NCBI GenBank assembly: GCA_947455195.1
Contig: CANGMI010000004.1
Location: 310,001-374,000 of the forward strand
DNA: 64,000 bases
Direction: 5' to 3'
DNA from: Pseudomonadota bacterium
Lineage (GTDB): Bacteria > Pseudomonadota > Gammaproteobacteria > Burkholderiales > SG8-39
The notes under the pieces are model-generated. The model did not search any database. It had not been told where the DNA came from and saw only the letters and a program-made list of their open reading frames with translations. This document shows, one piece after another, positions 37,386-47,156 of the stretch (position 1 is the first letter of the stretch; the number at the start of each line of letters is the position of its first letter). A program made the position numbers and the translations under genes.

Positions 37386-38192
37386 ATGAAGTCTGTACAG
37401 GTCAGCATCGTCGTCACGGCCCTCCTTCTGAGCGCCTGCAGTTCGATCGGCCCGGCACCCTGGCAGTCCACCGGGACCGAGTGGATCGATCTGAGCCATA
37501 CCTACGACAAGTCGACGCTGTACTGGCCCAACAACACCCGCGGATTCGAGCATGTCGAGGAGGCGCATGGGACCACGCCAGCCGGATTCTTCTACTCGTC
37601 GTACAGCCTGTCGACGCCCGAGCATGGCGGCACCCACATCGATGCCCCCATCCACTTCGCGGCCAACGGCCTCACCGTCGATCGGTTGCCAATGGCGTCG
37701 CTCATCGGCAAGGCGATCGTGGTGGATGTGGTGGCTCAGGCAACGGCCAATCGCGACTATCGTCTGCAGGTCGAGGATCTGCTCGCCTGGGAGAAGGTGA
37801 ACGGACGCATCGACCCGGACACCATCGTGCTCGTGCGCACGGGATATGGTCGTCACTATCCCGACCGCGCCCGTTATTTCGGCACGCCCCGGACCGGTGC
37901 CGAGGCCATCCCGGAACTGCACTTCCCGGGCGTACACCCCGAGGCCACGCGGTGGCTGGTCGAGCAACGCGACATCAAGGCCCTGGGCATCGACACCGCC
38001 AGCATCGACTACGGTCAATCGACCGACTTCCTGACCCACCAGATCCTCATGGCCAGGAACAAGCCCGGATTCGAGAACCTGGCCAACCTTGATCAACTGC
38101 CCTCGCGGGGCATCTTTGTGGTGGCCCTTCCGATGAAGATCGGTGGCGGCAGCGGAGGGCCGCTGCGAATCATCGCCACCCGGGCACGCTGA
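37386..38192 (+). CDS. Cyclase-family (kynurenine formamidase-like) lipoprotein
   Basis: 268 aa from ATG 37386. The N-terminus has a lipobox (LLLSACSS), so the enzyme is probably a periplasm-facing lipoprotein. The body shows the cyclase/KynB metal motif HGGTHIDAPIHF, WIDLSHTYDKSTLYWP at the start, VLVRTGYGRHY and FPGVHPEATRWLVE. Family members hydrolyse formamides, esters or isatin. Export is uncommon for the family and suggests processing before uptake. It converges on the LivF gene with only 5 bp between stops. Confidence 0.9.
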   Translation: MKSVQVSIVVTALLLSACSSIGPAPWQSTGTEWIDLSHTYDKSTLYWPNNTRGFEHVEEAHGTTPAGFFYSSYSLSTPEHGGTHIDAPIHFAANGLTVDRLPMASLIGKAIVVDVVAQATANRDYRLQVEDLLAWEKVNGRIDPDTIVLVRTGYGRHYPDRARYFGTPRTGAEAIPELHFPGVHPEATRWLVEQRDIKALGIDTASIDYGQSTDFLTHQILMARNKPGFENLANLDQLPSRGIFVVALPMKIGGGSGGPLRIIATRAR

Positions 38193-38197
38193 CGCCG

Positions 38198-38896
38198 CTA
38201 CATCCCGAGGAAGCGCTCCTGCAAGGTACGATCGCCGCGCAACTCGGCAGGCAAGCCCTGCCACACGATCTGGCCGGTTTCGAGAATGACGACCCGATCG
38301 GCGACAGCCAGCGCGCTGTAGAGGTTCTGCTCGATCAGAAGGATACCGAGTCGCTCGGTTCGCAGCGAATCCAGAATCTGCTCGACCAGTTCAACGGTGA
38401 CCGGTGCAAGCCCCTCGGTAGGCTCATCCATGAGGAGAATGCGGGGCCCGGTCATGAGGGCACGCGCGATCGCGAGCATCTGTCGCTCGCCGCCTGACAA
38501 CTGATTGCCGCGGTGATACCGCCGCTCGGCAAGACGCGGAAAGGCCTCGAAGGCGCGCTCGATGCTCCAGGCGCCGGGACGGCCCCGATCAAGAATGCGC
38601 AAGTGCTCATGCACAGTGAGCGAGGCGAAGAGACGTCGCCCTTGCGGCACATAGCCGATACGGCAATCGGCGATCTGATGCGGTCGCAGGCCAGTGAGCG
38701 AGGTGCCATCCATCCTTGCCTCACCCGAGACGATGCGCGGTGCATCGAGCCCCATCACTGCACGCACGAGCGAACTCTTGCCCATACCATTGCGCCCGAG
38801 CAGCGCTACCACTTCACCTTCAGCCACGGTCATCGAGACGCCATGCAGCACCTGGGCGTCACCGTAGGCGACCGCGAGGTTATCGATCTCAAGCAT
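38198..38896 (-). CDS. Branched-chain-type ABC transporter ATPase, LivF-like
   Basis: 232 aa from ATG 38896, overlapping LivG's end by 8 bp. Walker A GRNGMGKSS, the LSGGERQMLAIARAL signature, Walker B ILLMDEPTEGLAP and the switch His region LLIEQN are all intact. The NGMGKSS and EGLAP details are typical of LivF rather than LivG. It should power import of amino acids, amides or aromatic acids as a heterodimer with the next gene product. No LivH/LivM permease genes are present on this side or elsewhere in the window. Confidence 0.93.
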   Translation of the reverse strand: MLEIDNLAVAYGDAQVLHGVSMTVAEGEVVALLGRNGMGKSSLVRAVMGLDAPRIVSGEARMDGTSLTGLRPHQIADCRIGYVPQGRRLFASLTVHEHLRILDRGRPGAWSIERAFEAFPRLAERRYHRGNQLSGGERQMLAIARALMTGPRILLMDEPTEGLAPVTVELVEQILDSLRTERLGILLIEQNLYSALAVADRVVILETGQIVWQGLPAELRGDRTLQERFLGM

Positions 38897-39656
38897 CGCG
38901 CGGTCTCCCCAGGTAGACGGCCTGCACCTGCGCGTTGCCGCGAATCTCGTCGGGCTTGCCTTCAACCAGTACTCGCCCCTGATGAACACAGATGACGCGA
39001 TCGACGAGCGAGAGCGCGAGTTCGATATCGTGCTCGATCAATACCAGGGCAAGATCTGACGGCAGCCCACGAATCACCTCGGCCATCACGATCCGCTCGG
39101 CGGGCGAGAGCCCGGCAGCTGGCTCATCGAGCAGAAGCAGGCGCGGCGAGCTGGTGAGCGACATGGCGAGTTCGAGCTGACGCTGCTCACCATAAGAGAG
39201 GTTACGCACGGCAAGGCCCCGTCGCGCATCGAGCCGGCACTTGGAGAGCGCCGTGTCGATGAGGCCACGCTCGTCGATGGCCGCCGCACCATTGCGCCAC
39301 GGGGAGAACTTGCGTCGCGACAAGCCTCTGGCCGCCAGCAACAGGTTCTCCTCCACGGTCAGTCCGAAGAAGAGATTGGTGATCTGGAACGTTCGAGCAA
39401 GCCCCAATCCGGCCCGTCGGTTGGGCGTCGCACGCGTGATGTCCGTGCCAGAAAGGAAGACGCGTCCGGTTGTGGCGGGTGTCATCCCGGTGATGGCGTT
39501 GAAGAGCGTCGTCTTGCCTGCGCCATTCGGGCCGAGGATGGCAACACGCTCCCCGGCCCGTATCTCGAGACTCACCCCGTCGACGGCATGCAGAGCCCCG
39601 AAATGCACACCGACATCGGTCAGGTGCAGCAGGGGCACGCTGGCAGCCGTGTTCAT
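38889..39656 (-). CDS. Branched-chain-type ABC transporter ATPase, LivG-like
   Basis: 255 aa from ATG 39656 (ATG 39665 is also possible). Walker A GPNGAGKTT, LARTFQI with the extended LivG helical insert (LTVEENLLLAARGL), signature LSYGEQRQLELAMSL, Walker B LLLLDEPAAGLSP and LIEHDIELALSLVDR. The end QAVYLGR is typical of LivG. It overlaps LivF by 8 bp and is overlapped by the upstream receptor gene's end only if the longer start is used. It is part of an incomplete Liv operon. Confidence 0.93.
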   Translation of the reverse strand: MNTAASVPLLHLTDVGVHFGALHAVDGVSLEIRAGERVAILGPNGAGKTTLFNAITGMTPATTGRVFLSGTDITRATPNRRAGLGLARTFQITNLFFGLTVEENLLLAARGLSRRKFSPWRNGAAAIDERGLIDTALSKCRLDARRGLAVRNLSYGEQRQLELAMSLTSSPRLLLLDEPAAGLSPAERIVMAEVIRGLPSDLALVLIEHDIELALSLVDRVICVHQGRVLVEGKPDEIRGNAQVQAVYLGRPRDA

Positions 39657-39693
39657 GACGCCCATCCGGCCATTGATCGAGAGGCCTGCGACA

Positions 39694-41016
39694 TCAGGTC
39701 TTCGCAATGCCCTGGAAGGTTCGCGAGTAGGCCGGCTGCTTCATGTACTCCTCGGGCTTGTAGTTCCAGAACTGCGACACCGACGGATAGGTTTCGACCG
39801 GCACATTCCAGAAGCGTCCGTCAGGCCGCTTGACGACATCACGGATGAAGACATCATAGATGGGGTTGCCATATTCATCGAGACGTACCGGACGCCCCAG
39901 GGGCGAACTGGTCAGAACAGTCTTTCGCACCGCATCGAGGAAGCGCGGACGATCATCGATCGCGCCGTTCACCGTCTTGATGGCTTCGGCCAGCCATGCG
40001 GCACAGGTGTAGTGCGCAAAGCCGTAGATCGAAGGCAGATGCTTGAAAGCGGACTCATACTCGGCGACGAACTTGCGAGTGGCAGGCGCGTCGTTGCCTT
40101 CGGCAAAGTGCGCCGAGGAAAGGATGCCCTCACATTCGGCGCCCATCGTGCGAATCACCGACTGATCGGTGGCGTTCTGGGCGCCGATCAGCGCGATGCG
40201 GCCCTTCAACCCGAAATTGCTCCACTGCTGGATGAACCGGGTGGCATCTGCGCCGGTCTCCATCGCAAACACAGCATCGGGCTTCACGGACTGGATCTGG
40301 GCCAGATAGGGACTGAAGTCCTGGGTGTTGAGCGGATTCCAGTGCTGCGCCACGATGCTGCCGCCCAGTTCGGTGAACATCTGGCTGAAGCCGCCACACT
40401 GCTCATGACCGAATGTGTAGTCCTGCGAGATCGTGACGATGCGCCGATAGCCCTTCTTGCGAAACACATGGTCGGCAAGCGGCCGCGGCATCTGGCTGGC
40501 GGTGTAGCCAGCCACCCGGATGACGTTCGGAATACGCTTGCGTTGCGTGAGGTCATCGGCAGCGATCACCGGGATGAAATACGGGATGCCGCTGGTCTTG
40601 GCATATTCAGCCACGGCAAGGCCGGTATTGGCGAGCAGGTCACCCACCAGAAAGTGGACCTTGTCCTGCTCGGTGAGCTTGCGAGCCTTCTGAAGGGCGA
40701 TGTCCGGGTTGGAGCCATCGTCCTCGACCAGAACCTGCAGATCGCGCCCCGCCACCTTGCGACCTACCTGGTCCCAGAAGAGGTTGAAGCCTTCGACGAT
40801 TTCCTTGCCACCCGAGGCGACGACCCCGGTGAGGGGCGCGAGAAGACCGATACGAATCGGGCCCGAGGTCTGTGCGACGGCGGCGCGAAAGTCACCCAGC
40901 GCGGCCAGGCCGGCCAGATTGACGACAAGGTGATGGCATGGCGGCCCACCGATCGCACGACCGCCGCGGCAGCCCCCAAGGCCTGAGGAGTATCGGATGC
41001 TGACAAGAACGCTCAT
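39694..41016 (-). CDS. Branched-chain-type ABC substrate-binding protein
   Basis: About 440 aa from ATG 41016, the only in-frame ATG before the conserved part. The mature fold begins near GPIRIGLLAPLTGVVASGGKEIVEG, followed by VLVEDDGSNPDIALQKARKL, the ADDLTQRKR region and HYTCAAWLAEAIK. It is a type-I periplasmic binding protein of the LivK/FmdD group. The N-terminus is odd: only LVVNLAGLAALGDFRAAVAQ resembles a signal peptide, and it sits about 30 residues from the start. The 5' end also overlaps the divergent RidA gene by 20 bp. A frameshift or non-canonical start is possible. Confidence 0.85.
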   Translation of the reverse strand: MSVLVSIRYSSGLGGCRGGRAIGGPPCHHLVVNLAGLAALGDFRAAVAQTSGPIRIGLLAPLTGVVASGGKEIVEGFNLFWDQVGRKVAGRDLQVLVEDDGSNPDIALQKARKLTEQDKVHFLVGDLLANTGLAVAEYAKTSGIPYFIPVIAADDLTQRKRIPNVIRVAGYTASQMPRPLADHVFRKKGYRRIVTISQDYTFGHEQCGGFSQMFTELGGSIVAQHWNPLNTQDFSPYLAQIQSVKPDAVFAMETGADATRFIQQWSNFGLKGRIALIGAQNATDQSVIRTMGAECEGILSSAHFAEGNDAPATRKFVAEYESAFKHLPSIYGFAHYTCAAWLAEAIKTVNGAIDDRPRFLDAVRKTVLTSSPLGRPVRLDEYGNPIYDVFIRDVVKRPDGRFWNVPVETYPSVSQFWNYKPEEYMKQPAYSRTFQGIAKT

Positions 41017-41392
41017 CGCACCACCCACCCCTGGGCTGGATCTGGCCGCACAATACCGCCTGCCCCAGAGCGTGGCGGTGCGCGCCGGCGACATGATCTT
41101 CGTATCGGGTGTGCTGCCCTTCGATCCGGTGAGCGGCGACCCTCAGCATGGCTCGCTCACGAGCGAAGCGCATCGGGTATTCCAGAACCTCGCCCTGATT
41201 CTGGAGGCTGCAGGCTCATCGCTCGATCGCCTGGTACAGGTGCATGCCATGGTCTACGATCGAATCGAATACGACATGCTCAACCGGGTCTATCAACGCT
41301 ATGTGCCTGCAGGCCCGCCGGCGCGCACCGTCTGGAGCGTGCAACTGCCCTACGGCTTCCGGTTTCAGGCCGAAGCCGTCGCTATCGCCTGA
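40997..41392 (+). CDS. RidA-family protein 1
   Basis: 131 aa from ATG 40997, with GAGGAG 6 bp upstream. The RidA (YjgF/YER057c/UK114) fold shows LPQSVAVRAGDMIFVSGVLPFDPVSGD, NLALILEAAGSSLDRLVQVHAMVYDR and the end ARTVWSVQLPYGFRFQAEAVAIA. RidA hydrolyses reactive enamine/imine intermediates. The canonical catalytic Arg before C/P-x-x-VE is present as ARTVWSVQL. The 3'-terminal Glu is replaced here, placing it outside the classic RidA subgroup. It is divergent from the ABC receptor and followed by a paralog. Confidence 0.9.
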   Translation: MLTRTLIAPPTPGLDLAAQYRLPQSVAVRAGDMIFVSGVLPFDPVSGDPQHGSLTSEAHRVFQNLALILEAAGSSLDRLVQVHAMVYDRIEYDMLNRVYQRYVPAGPPARTVWSVQLPYGFRFQAEAVAIA

Positions 41393-41420
41393 CCAGATCG
41401 CCCCGGCATCAGCGAGCGAA

Positions 41421-41470
41421 TCGCCCTCCTCTCGCTCCTCCTCTCGCTCCTCTTCTCGCCCCTCCTCTTC
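41421..41470 (+). repeat. Tandem 12-bp pyrimidine repeat between two RidA genes
   Basis: About four imperfect copies of a 12-bp unit of the type TCGCTCCTCCTC run from 41421 to about 41470. The tract is nearly free of A and rich in CCTCC. It lies in the 97-bp gap between two RidA genes, 20 bp before the second ATG. It could be a slippage-prone spacer or could pair with Shine-Dalgarno sequences in the mRNA. Confidence 0.75.
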
Positions 41471-41489
41471 TGACCCTTCGAGCAACGCC

Positions 41490-41891
41490 ATGCCCTTGAA
41501 CCGCACAGTGATCGAACCGGCGAACGAGAATCTGAACGTCTCGCGCAAACTCAAGATTCCGCACAGCCCGGGCATCCGCGCGGGGGACTTCCTGTTCCTC
41601 TCGGGCATGGTGTCGGTCGACCCCACCAATGGCGAGAGAAGTCACGGCACCATGGCGCACGAGACGAGGCAGATTCTCGAGAACATGCGACATCTGCTCG
41701 AATCGAACGGATCGTCGCTCGATCGAGTGGTGAAGGTGAACGTCCTGCTCCACGACATGCTCGAGTTCGACAACATGAACGCGGTCTATCGCGAGTTCTT
41801 TCCCACCGATGCTCCTGCCCGCACGACCTGCGGTGTGCAGTTGGGGTTTGGTCTCAAGATCGAGATCGAGTGCGTGGCGCTCGCGAGCTGA
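41490..41891 (+). CDS. RidA-family protein 2
   Basis: 133 aa from ATG 41490, with only a weak GAGC site upstream. RidA fold: NVSRKLKIPHSPGIRAGDFLFLSGMVSVDPTNGE, MRHLLESNGSSLDRVVKVNVLLHDM, and the end ARTTCGVQLGFGLKIEIECVALA, with the Arg and terminal IECVA motif of imine deaminase-like members. It is about one-third identical by eye to the preceding gene, so the pair looks like a divergent tandem duplication. It converges on a Bug gene. Confidence 0.92.
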   Translation: MPLNRTVIEPANENLNVSRKLKIPHSPGIRAGDFLFLSGMVSVDPTNGERSHGTMAHETRQILENMRHLLESNGSSLDRVVKVNVLLHDMLEFDNMNAVYREFFPTDAPARTTCGVQLGFGLKIEIECVALAS

Positions 41892-41898
41892 GCACAAC

Positions 41899-43029
41899 CT
41901 ACTCCACCTTGATGCCCGCGCTCGCGATGATGCGCGCGTACTGGTCAGTCTCGGTGCGCAGGTGACGCTCGAAGGCCCCCGGCGAACTGGCCACAGGCGC
42001 CATGCCGATGGTCGCGAGGCGTGCCGCGACGTCGGGTAGTCGCAAGGCCCGCACGGCCTCGTCGTGAAGGCGCTGGACGGCGAGAGCCGGGCTGCCCGCG
42101 GGCACATTGAAACCGAACCAGACCGTGGCATTCACCGAGGACAACCCCAGCTCGGTCATGGTCGGCGTCTCGGCGAGCATCGAAAGACGCTCGGGCGTGA
42201 TCACGGCGACCGCGCGCAAGCGTCCTGCGTCAATCTGCTGCCCGACCTCGGAGTAATTCGCAATGACCCCATCCACATGGCCACCGAGCAAGGCATTCAC
42301 GGCAGGCGCGCCACCCGCGTAAGGCACATAAGTCATGTCGACCCGCGCGGCAGCCTTGAACATCTCGGCTGCCACATGCTGCGTGGCGCCGGGCCCGAGT
42401 GCGCCCAGCATCAGTCGCCCGGGCGCGGCGCGCGCCTGCTCGATCAGCGCTTGCGCGCTGCGTGCGCCACCGAGTTCGCGTACAACCAGCACCAGGGGCG
42501 AACTCACCAGTTGCGTCACCGGAAGAAAGTCGCGCAGGGGGTCATAACTGAGGCGCGCTCGCAGCAGTGGTCCGATGGTGAAACTGGCCGCCGTGAGCAG
42601 CACGGCATGACCGTCAACCGGGGGACGCAGCACAGCCTCTGCGGCAATCACCATCCCGCCACCCGGCCGGTTCTCGATCAAGACGGCTTGCCCGAGGCCA
42701 GCCGCCATCGAAGGCGCGAGCAGGCGTGCGAGCACATCCCCACTGCCACCGGCCGGAAACGGCACCACGATCCGGATCGGCCGGGTGGGCCACGCGGCCG
42801 ATGCACCGGACGCACCGGTACTCGCGGCACCGGTACTCTGGCCAATCGCGGGACCGGCCAGTGCCAGCACGAGGCAGGCGGCAAGGCACGATATCGAGAT
42901 GCGTCGCAAGCGGTTTGCAGCCCGCAGCGTTCTCCAGGTTGCGCGATTCATCGGGGTTGTCAAACCGCAACCGGCCCGTCCTGTACTGTCGTTGCCCGCG
43001 TCAATGTCGGAAAAATTCGAAAGATTCAT
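41899..43029 (-). CDS. Bug-family periplasmic solute receptor
   Basis: 376 aa from ATG 43029, chosen because AAGGAGGGG lies directly upstream. ATG 42951 would give a more usual signal peptide. The exported part runs ISCLAACLVLALAGPAIGQ, then a Ser/Thr/Ala-rich linker with repeated STGAS-like units, then WPTRPIRIVVPFPAGGSGDVLAR, ENRPGGGMVIAAE and YVPYAGG. The linker between signal peptide and domain is unusual for the family. It converges on RidA 2 with 7 bp between the stops. Confidence 0.93.
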   Translation of the reverse strand: MNLSNFSDIDAGNDSTGRAGCGLTTPMNRATWRTLRAANRLRRISISCLAACLVLALAGPAIGQSTGAASTGASGASAAWPTRPIRIVVPFPAGGSGDVLARLLAPSMAAGLGQAVLIENRPGGGMVIAAEAVLRPPVDGHAVLLTAASFTIGPLLRARLSYDPLRDFLPVTQLVSSPLVLVVRELGGARSAQALIEQARAAPGRLMLGALGPGATQHVAAEMFKAAARVDMTYVPYAGGAPAVNALLGGHVDGVIANYSEVGQQIDAGRLRAVAVITPERLSMLAETPTMTELGLSSVNATVWFGFNVPAGSPALAVQRLHDEAVRALRLPDVAARLATIGMAPVASSPGAFERHLRTETDQYARIIASAGIKVE

Positions 43030-43393
43030 GTCCCCTCCTTCTTGCGCAGTGCCCGAGCGCGGCGCACCCTGGCGACACCGCGCGGCGAGGCAACTGCGAG
43101 GTGCCTGGCTGACCGTGCTTCATCCGGCATCAACGCCGTGGCCGGGCGCCAGGGCTGGCCGCCCCGCGTATTCTACGGGCCTCGCCCGCCCGTCCGGGTA
43201 GCGCCCAGCCCGAAGCCGGCATCGCTGAGGGATGCCGGCCGGTTGATGCTCGTGGCTACCCGGTACGTTCATTGCTTCGGTCTCGACCGGCGGCGTCCCA
43301 CGGGCCCGCCACGACGACCCGCAGCCTTTGCGTGCCGTCCGCCGGGACAGCCTCCGAAGGACCCGTTGGTGCATCAACCGAGGAACCGACCTG
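43030..43393. other. 364-bp non-coding gap between divergent Bug and ppc genes
   Basis: I see no gene here. It must hold the promoters for the leftward Bug gene and the rightward ppc gene. The notable element is the hairpin at 43215-43239. No clear sigma-70 boxes were found in the GC-rich sequence. Confidence 0.6.
43215..43239. repeat. GC-rich perfect hairpin upstream of ppc
   Basis: GCCGGCATC (43215-43223) and GATGCCGGC (43231-43239) form a perfect 9-bp stem with a 7-nt loop. No T-run follows on either strand. It is 155 bp before ppc and may be an operator, a leader structure or a weak terminator. Confidence 0.5.
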
Positions 43394-46174
43394 ATGCCTG
43401 CACCGAAACAGCGCCAGACCCGCTCGACAGCCCCCGCGCGGGACGGGGAAACCGACATCCAGTATCTCGGCCGCTTGCTGGGCGATGTCATTCGTGAGCA
43501 GGAAGGAACCCGGGTCTTCGACATGATCGAGCGAATCCGGGTGCTATCGGTGGCCCATCGACACCGCAAGGATGCTGCCGCAGCGCGCTCGCTCGACCGA
43601 CTGATCAGAAGCCTCAGCATCGAACAGATGGTGCTGGTGGTGCGCGCGTTCAGCTACTTCTCGCACCTGGCAAACATCGCCGAGGATCGCCAGGCACTGA
43701 AGCATGCACGCGAGCAGGAACGGCGCGGCGCAGCCGAACCCGGCTCGCTCTCTCGCACCTTCAGGCGGCTGGCGCAAGGGCGGGTGCGCTCGAGTGACAT
43801 CGCGGCCATGCTGGCACGCGGGCATCTGTCGCCCGTCATCACCGCCCACCCGACCGAAGTGCAGCGAAGGAGCCTGCTCGACGCCGAACGGGCCATCGCT
43901 GACCTCATGGCCGAACGCGACACGCTCGACCTGCCGCGGGAAAGGGTGCGCAACGAACAGCGGCTGCGCGCACGCGTCACGCAACTGTGGCAGACACGCC
44001 TGCTGCGCACCAGTCGACTCACGGTGGCCGACGAAATCGAAAATGCGCTCAGCTACTACCAGAGCACCTTCCTGCGCGAGATTCCGGCCGTCTACGCCGA
44101 ACTGGAAGCAGCGTTGCAAGGTCACCCGGTAGCCACCTTCCTGCGCATGGGCAACTGGATCGGTGGTGACCGTGACGGCAACCCCAACGTGACCGCGCAG
44201 ACGCTGCGCCGCGCGCTCGCGCGGCAGTCCGAGACAGCGCTACGGTTCTATCTGGGTGAAGTGCACGCGCTCGGGGCCGAACTCTCGGTGAGCGATCGAC
44301 TGGTGCCCGTCACGCCCGCGCTTGCGGGGCTGGCTGCCGCCTCGGGTGACCCGAGCGAGCACCGCGCCGACGAGCCCTGCCGGCGCGCCCTTGCCGGGCT
44401 CTATGCCCGCCTGGCTGCGACCTTGCATGCGCTCACCGGTACCGAAGCCCTGCGTCATGCACTTGCCCCAGGCGTCCCGTACGCAAGCCCGGAGGCCTTT
44501 CTGAGCGACCTGGAGATCATCGCCGAGTCGCTGCGAACGCACCATGGCGAAGCGCTTCTCGCACCACGACTGGCACCGCTCATGCGCGCGGTTCAGGTGT
44601 TCGGCTTTCACCTCGCAACCGTCGATCTGCGTCAGAGTTCCGAGCAGCACGAAGCCGTGTTGTCCGAACTGCTCGCTCGAGCGCGTATCGAGCCTGACTA
44701 TGGCGCGCTGGATGAAGCCGCACGGTGCGAGTGCCTCCTCGCGCTGCTGGCAGACCCGCGTCCCCTGCGCGTCCCCGGTGCCGATTACTCGGCACTCACC
44801 CTGAGCGAACTGGCCATCATGGACACGGCGCGCGAGCTGCTCGGGCGCTTCGGACCGGCAGCCATCCGGCACAGCATCATCTCGCATACCCGCACGGTCA
44901 GCGATCTGCTGGAAGTACTCGTGCTGCAGAAGGAGGCGGGGCTTCTGCACGGCACCCTGGGCGAATCGGCCCGCGCCGAACTGGTGGTGGTGCCGCTCTT
45001 CGAGACCATCGGCGACCTGTCCAATGCAGCTTCGATCATGCAGGCGTTTCTCGCCCTGCCCGGCATCACCGACCTCCTGGTTCGCTCCGGCGGCGTGCAG
45101 GACATCATGCTCGGGTACAGCGACAGCAACAAGGACGGCGGGTTCTTCACGAGCAACTGGGCACTGTACAAGGCCGAGGTCGCGCTATTGAAACGCTTCG
45201 CTCCCCTCGCCGAGCATGCCGGCATCACGCTGCGCCTCTTCCATGGCCGGGGCGGTACGGTGGGACGCGGTGGCGGCCCCAGCTACCAGGCCATCCTGGC
45301 GCAGCCGCCCGGCACCGTGAACGGGCAGATCCGTCTGACCGAGCAGGGCGAGGTCGTCTCATCGAAGTATGCCAATCCGGATATCGGACGCCGCAATCTC
45401 GAAACGCTCGTGGCGGCAACGCTCGAAGCCACGCTGCTCACCCCGCAACGACATCCGCCGCGCCTTTTTATCGAAACGGCCGAAGCCCTCTCGAATGCAA
45501 GCACCGCGGCCTATCGCGATCTCGTCTATGGCACGCCCGGCTTTGTCGACTACTTCTTCGACACCACACCGATCCGCGAGATTGCCGAACTCAACATTGG
45601 CTCTCGCCCAGCCTCGCGCAAGGCCACCCGGGCCATCGAAGACCTGCGCGCCATCCCGTGGAGCTTCAGCTGGGGCCAGTGCCGGGTGGCGCTGCCGGGG
45701 TGGTACGGATTCGGTTCTGCGGTACGCGACTTTCTGGGCGAGAGGGAGCGCACGGCAAGGTTGGCCGTGCTGCAGCGGATGTATCGCCAATGGCCTTTCT
45801 TTCGCACCCTGCTATCCAACATGGACATGGTGCTCGCCAAGACCGACCCGGGCATCGCGCTGCGATACCTCGACCTCGCGCGCGAACCGCGTCTGGCGCG
45901 GCGCCTTCATGACCGGATTGCCACCGAGTGGCAGGCAACGAGCGAGGCCCTGGGGCTTATCACGGGCGATACCGAACGCCTTGCCGGTAACCCGGCGCTC
46001 GCGCACTCGATCACGCGGCGCTTCCCCTACCTCGATCCACTCAACCACCTGCAGGTCGAACTCATGCGCCGCTACCGGGCGGGCGGCATCGAGGCGCCCC
46101 TGCAAGAGCGGGTGCGCAACGGCATCCACATCTCGATCAACGGTCTGGCGGCCGGCCTTCGGAATACGGGGTAA
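43394..46174 (+). CDS. ppc: Phosphoenolpyruvate carboxylase
   Basis: 926 aa from ATG 43394, with GAGGAA upstream. It carboxylates PEP to oxaloacetate (anaplerosis). Active-site motifs are [13 protein letters not shown] (catalytic His, about residue 150), [45 protein letters not shown] (catalytic loop) and the terminal [12 protein letters not shown]. Length is normal for the bacterial type. It converges on the thioesterase gene, and the two coding regions overlap by 38 bp. Confidence 0.98.
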   Translation: MPAPKQRQTRSTAPARDGETDIQYLGRLLGDVIREQEGTRVFDMIERIRVLSVAHRHRKDAAAARSLDRLIRSLSIEQMVLVVRAFSYFSHLANIAEDRQALKHAREQERRGAAEPGSLSRTFRRLAQGRVRSSDIAAMLARGHLSPVITAHPTEVQRRSLLDAERAIADLMAERDTLDLPRERVRNEQRLRARVTQLWQTRLLRTSRLTVADEIENALSYYQSTFLREIPAVYAELEAALQGHPVATFLRMGNWIGGDRDGNPNVTAQTLRRALARQSETALRFYLGEVHALGAELSVSDRLVPVTPALAGLAAASGDPSEHRADEPCRRALAGLYARLAATLHALTGTEALRHALAPGVPYASPEAFLSDLEIIAESLRTHHGEALLAPRLAPLMRAVQVFGFHLATVDLRQSSEQHEAVLSELLARARIEPDYGALDEAARCECLLALLADPRPLRVPGADYSALTLSELAIMDTARELLGRFGPAAIRHSIISHTRTVSDLLEVLVLQKEAGLLHGTLGESARAELVVVPLFETIGDLSNAASIMQAFLALPGITDLLVRSGGVQDIMLGYSDSNKDGGFFTSNWALYKAEVALLKRFAPLAEHAGITLRLFHGRGGTVGRGGGPSYQAILAQPPGTVNGQIRLTEQGEVVSSKYANPDIGRRNLETLVAATLEATLLTPQRHPPRLFIETAEALSNASTAAYRDLVYGTPGFVDYFFDTTPIREIAELNIGSRPASRKATRAIEDLRAIPWSFSWGQCRVALPGWYGFGSAVRDFLGERERTARLAVLQRMYRQWPFFRTLLSNMDMVLAKTDPGIALRYLDLAREPRLARRLHDRIATEWQATSEALGLITGDTERLAGNPALAHSITRRFPYLDPLNHLQVELMRRYRAGGIEAPLQERVRNGIHISINGLAAGLRNTG

Positions 46175-47156
46175 GCGAACGACTGTGATGCGTCACGCCG
46201 TCGAGCACCAGGCGTCCGTCGCTGCGCCGGACTTCGGTTCGAACGACGGCCGTGAGTCCGCCTTGATGGACCACCTGCGAGCTCGCATGCAGGCGAGGCC
46301 CCGCCCCCGGGCTCACGAAAGCGACCGTCGAAGCCGTCAGTTGCCAGGACGAGTCGGCGGGTAGCGCCGCATCGGCACAGGTTGCGAGGAAATCGAGAAG
46401 AAGGCCACCCTGCATGTGACCGACACGATTGCCGACGTGGCCCGCATTGTCGACAACCGCGGTCGCCCCCTTCGGGCTGCGCTCGATCTGCGGACCCCAG
46501 AAGGCCTCGATGAAACTGCAGGGCGGGCATCGTGCCGTATCGGTCCTGTCGGCGGCGACTGGACCAGCAGCGCCTGCCGCTCCTGCGGCCTCGAGGGCTT
46601 TGCGCGCTCGCCCGTAGATGGACTGTTCGTCAGCCGTGAGGTCGTCAAGGGCGAGCCCAGGCGGGCGCACATGACCGCGTTGACGCAGCGGTGTGGGATG
46701 CAACGACACCCCGGGAGGCGGGTCGAGCACCATGAAACTGCCACCACCGAAGCCCACGGTGCTGTTGCCATCGCGGAGCACGAAGCGGGCCTGCGCCTGC
46801 CGACCGGCGGCGCCTGCAACCATGCCTTCAAACCAGCCGTGCGCCTCGATGCGACCCCGCGCCGCAACGCCCGTGAGGTGCAAGGTCATGCTGACAGTGC
46901 CCAGGCGCTGCGCCGGATCGAGTCCGGCCCGAATGCCTGCGGACATCGCCAGGTCGGCCTGCAACGCAAGAGCACCCCGATGGATCGCGCCAGTGGCATC
47001 GATGCAGTGCGGACCAGGGTCGATGCTCAGGTGAGCGCCACCATCGGTGACCTCATCAAACGACACCTCGAGAAAGTGCACCGGAAAGTGAAAACCGGGT
47101 GTGCGATTGAGCGCAAGCCCCCGAAGGACCTGATCGAGGATAGCCGGTTGCTGCAT
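46137..47156 (-). CDS. Double-hotdog acyl-CoA thioesterase-like protein
   Basis: 339 aa from ATG 47156, with AGGGAG upstream. It appears to contain two hotdog domains. The first half (about 10-125) has [18 protein letters not shown] and [12 protein letters not shown]. The second (about 205-330) has [43 protein letters not shown] and [21 protein letters not shown]. The H-x-Q-GGLLL stretch resembles the PaaI catalytic region (HGG) in the second half only. It probably cleaves aromatic or acyl-CoA esters (inference). Confidence 0.8.
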   Translation of the reverse strand: MQQPAILDQVLRGLALNRTPGFHFPVHFLEVSFDEVTDGGAHLSIDPGPHCIDATGAIHRGALALQADLAMSAGIRAGLDPAQRLGTVSMTLHLTGVAARGRIEAHGWFEGMVAGAAGRQAQARFVLRDGNSTVGFGGGSFMVLDPPPGVSLHPTPLRQRGHVRPPGLALDDLTADEQSIYGRARKALEAAGAAGAAGPVAADRTDTARCPPCSFIEAFWGPQIERSPKGATAVVDNAGHVGNRVGHMQGGLLLDFLATCADAALPADSSWQLTASTVAFVSPGAGPRLHASSQVVHQGGLTAVVRTEVRRSDGRLVLDGVTHHSRSLTPYSEGRPPDR

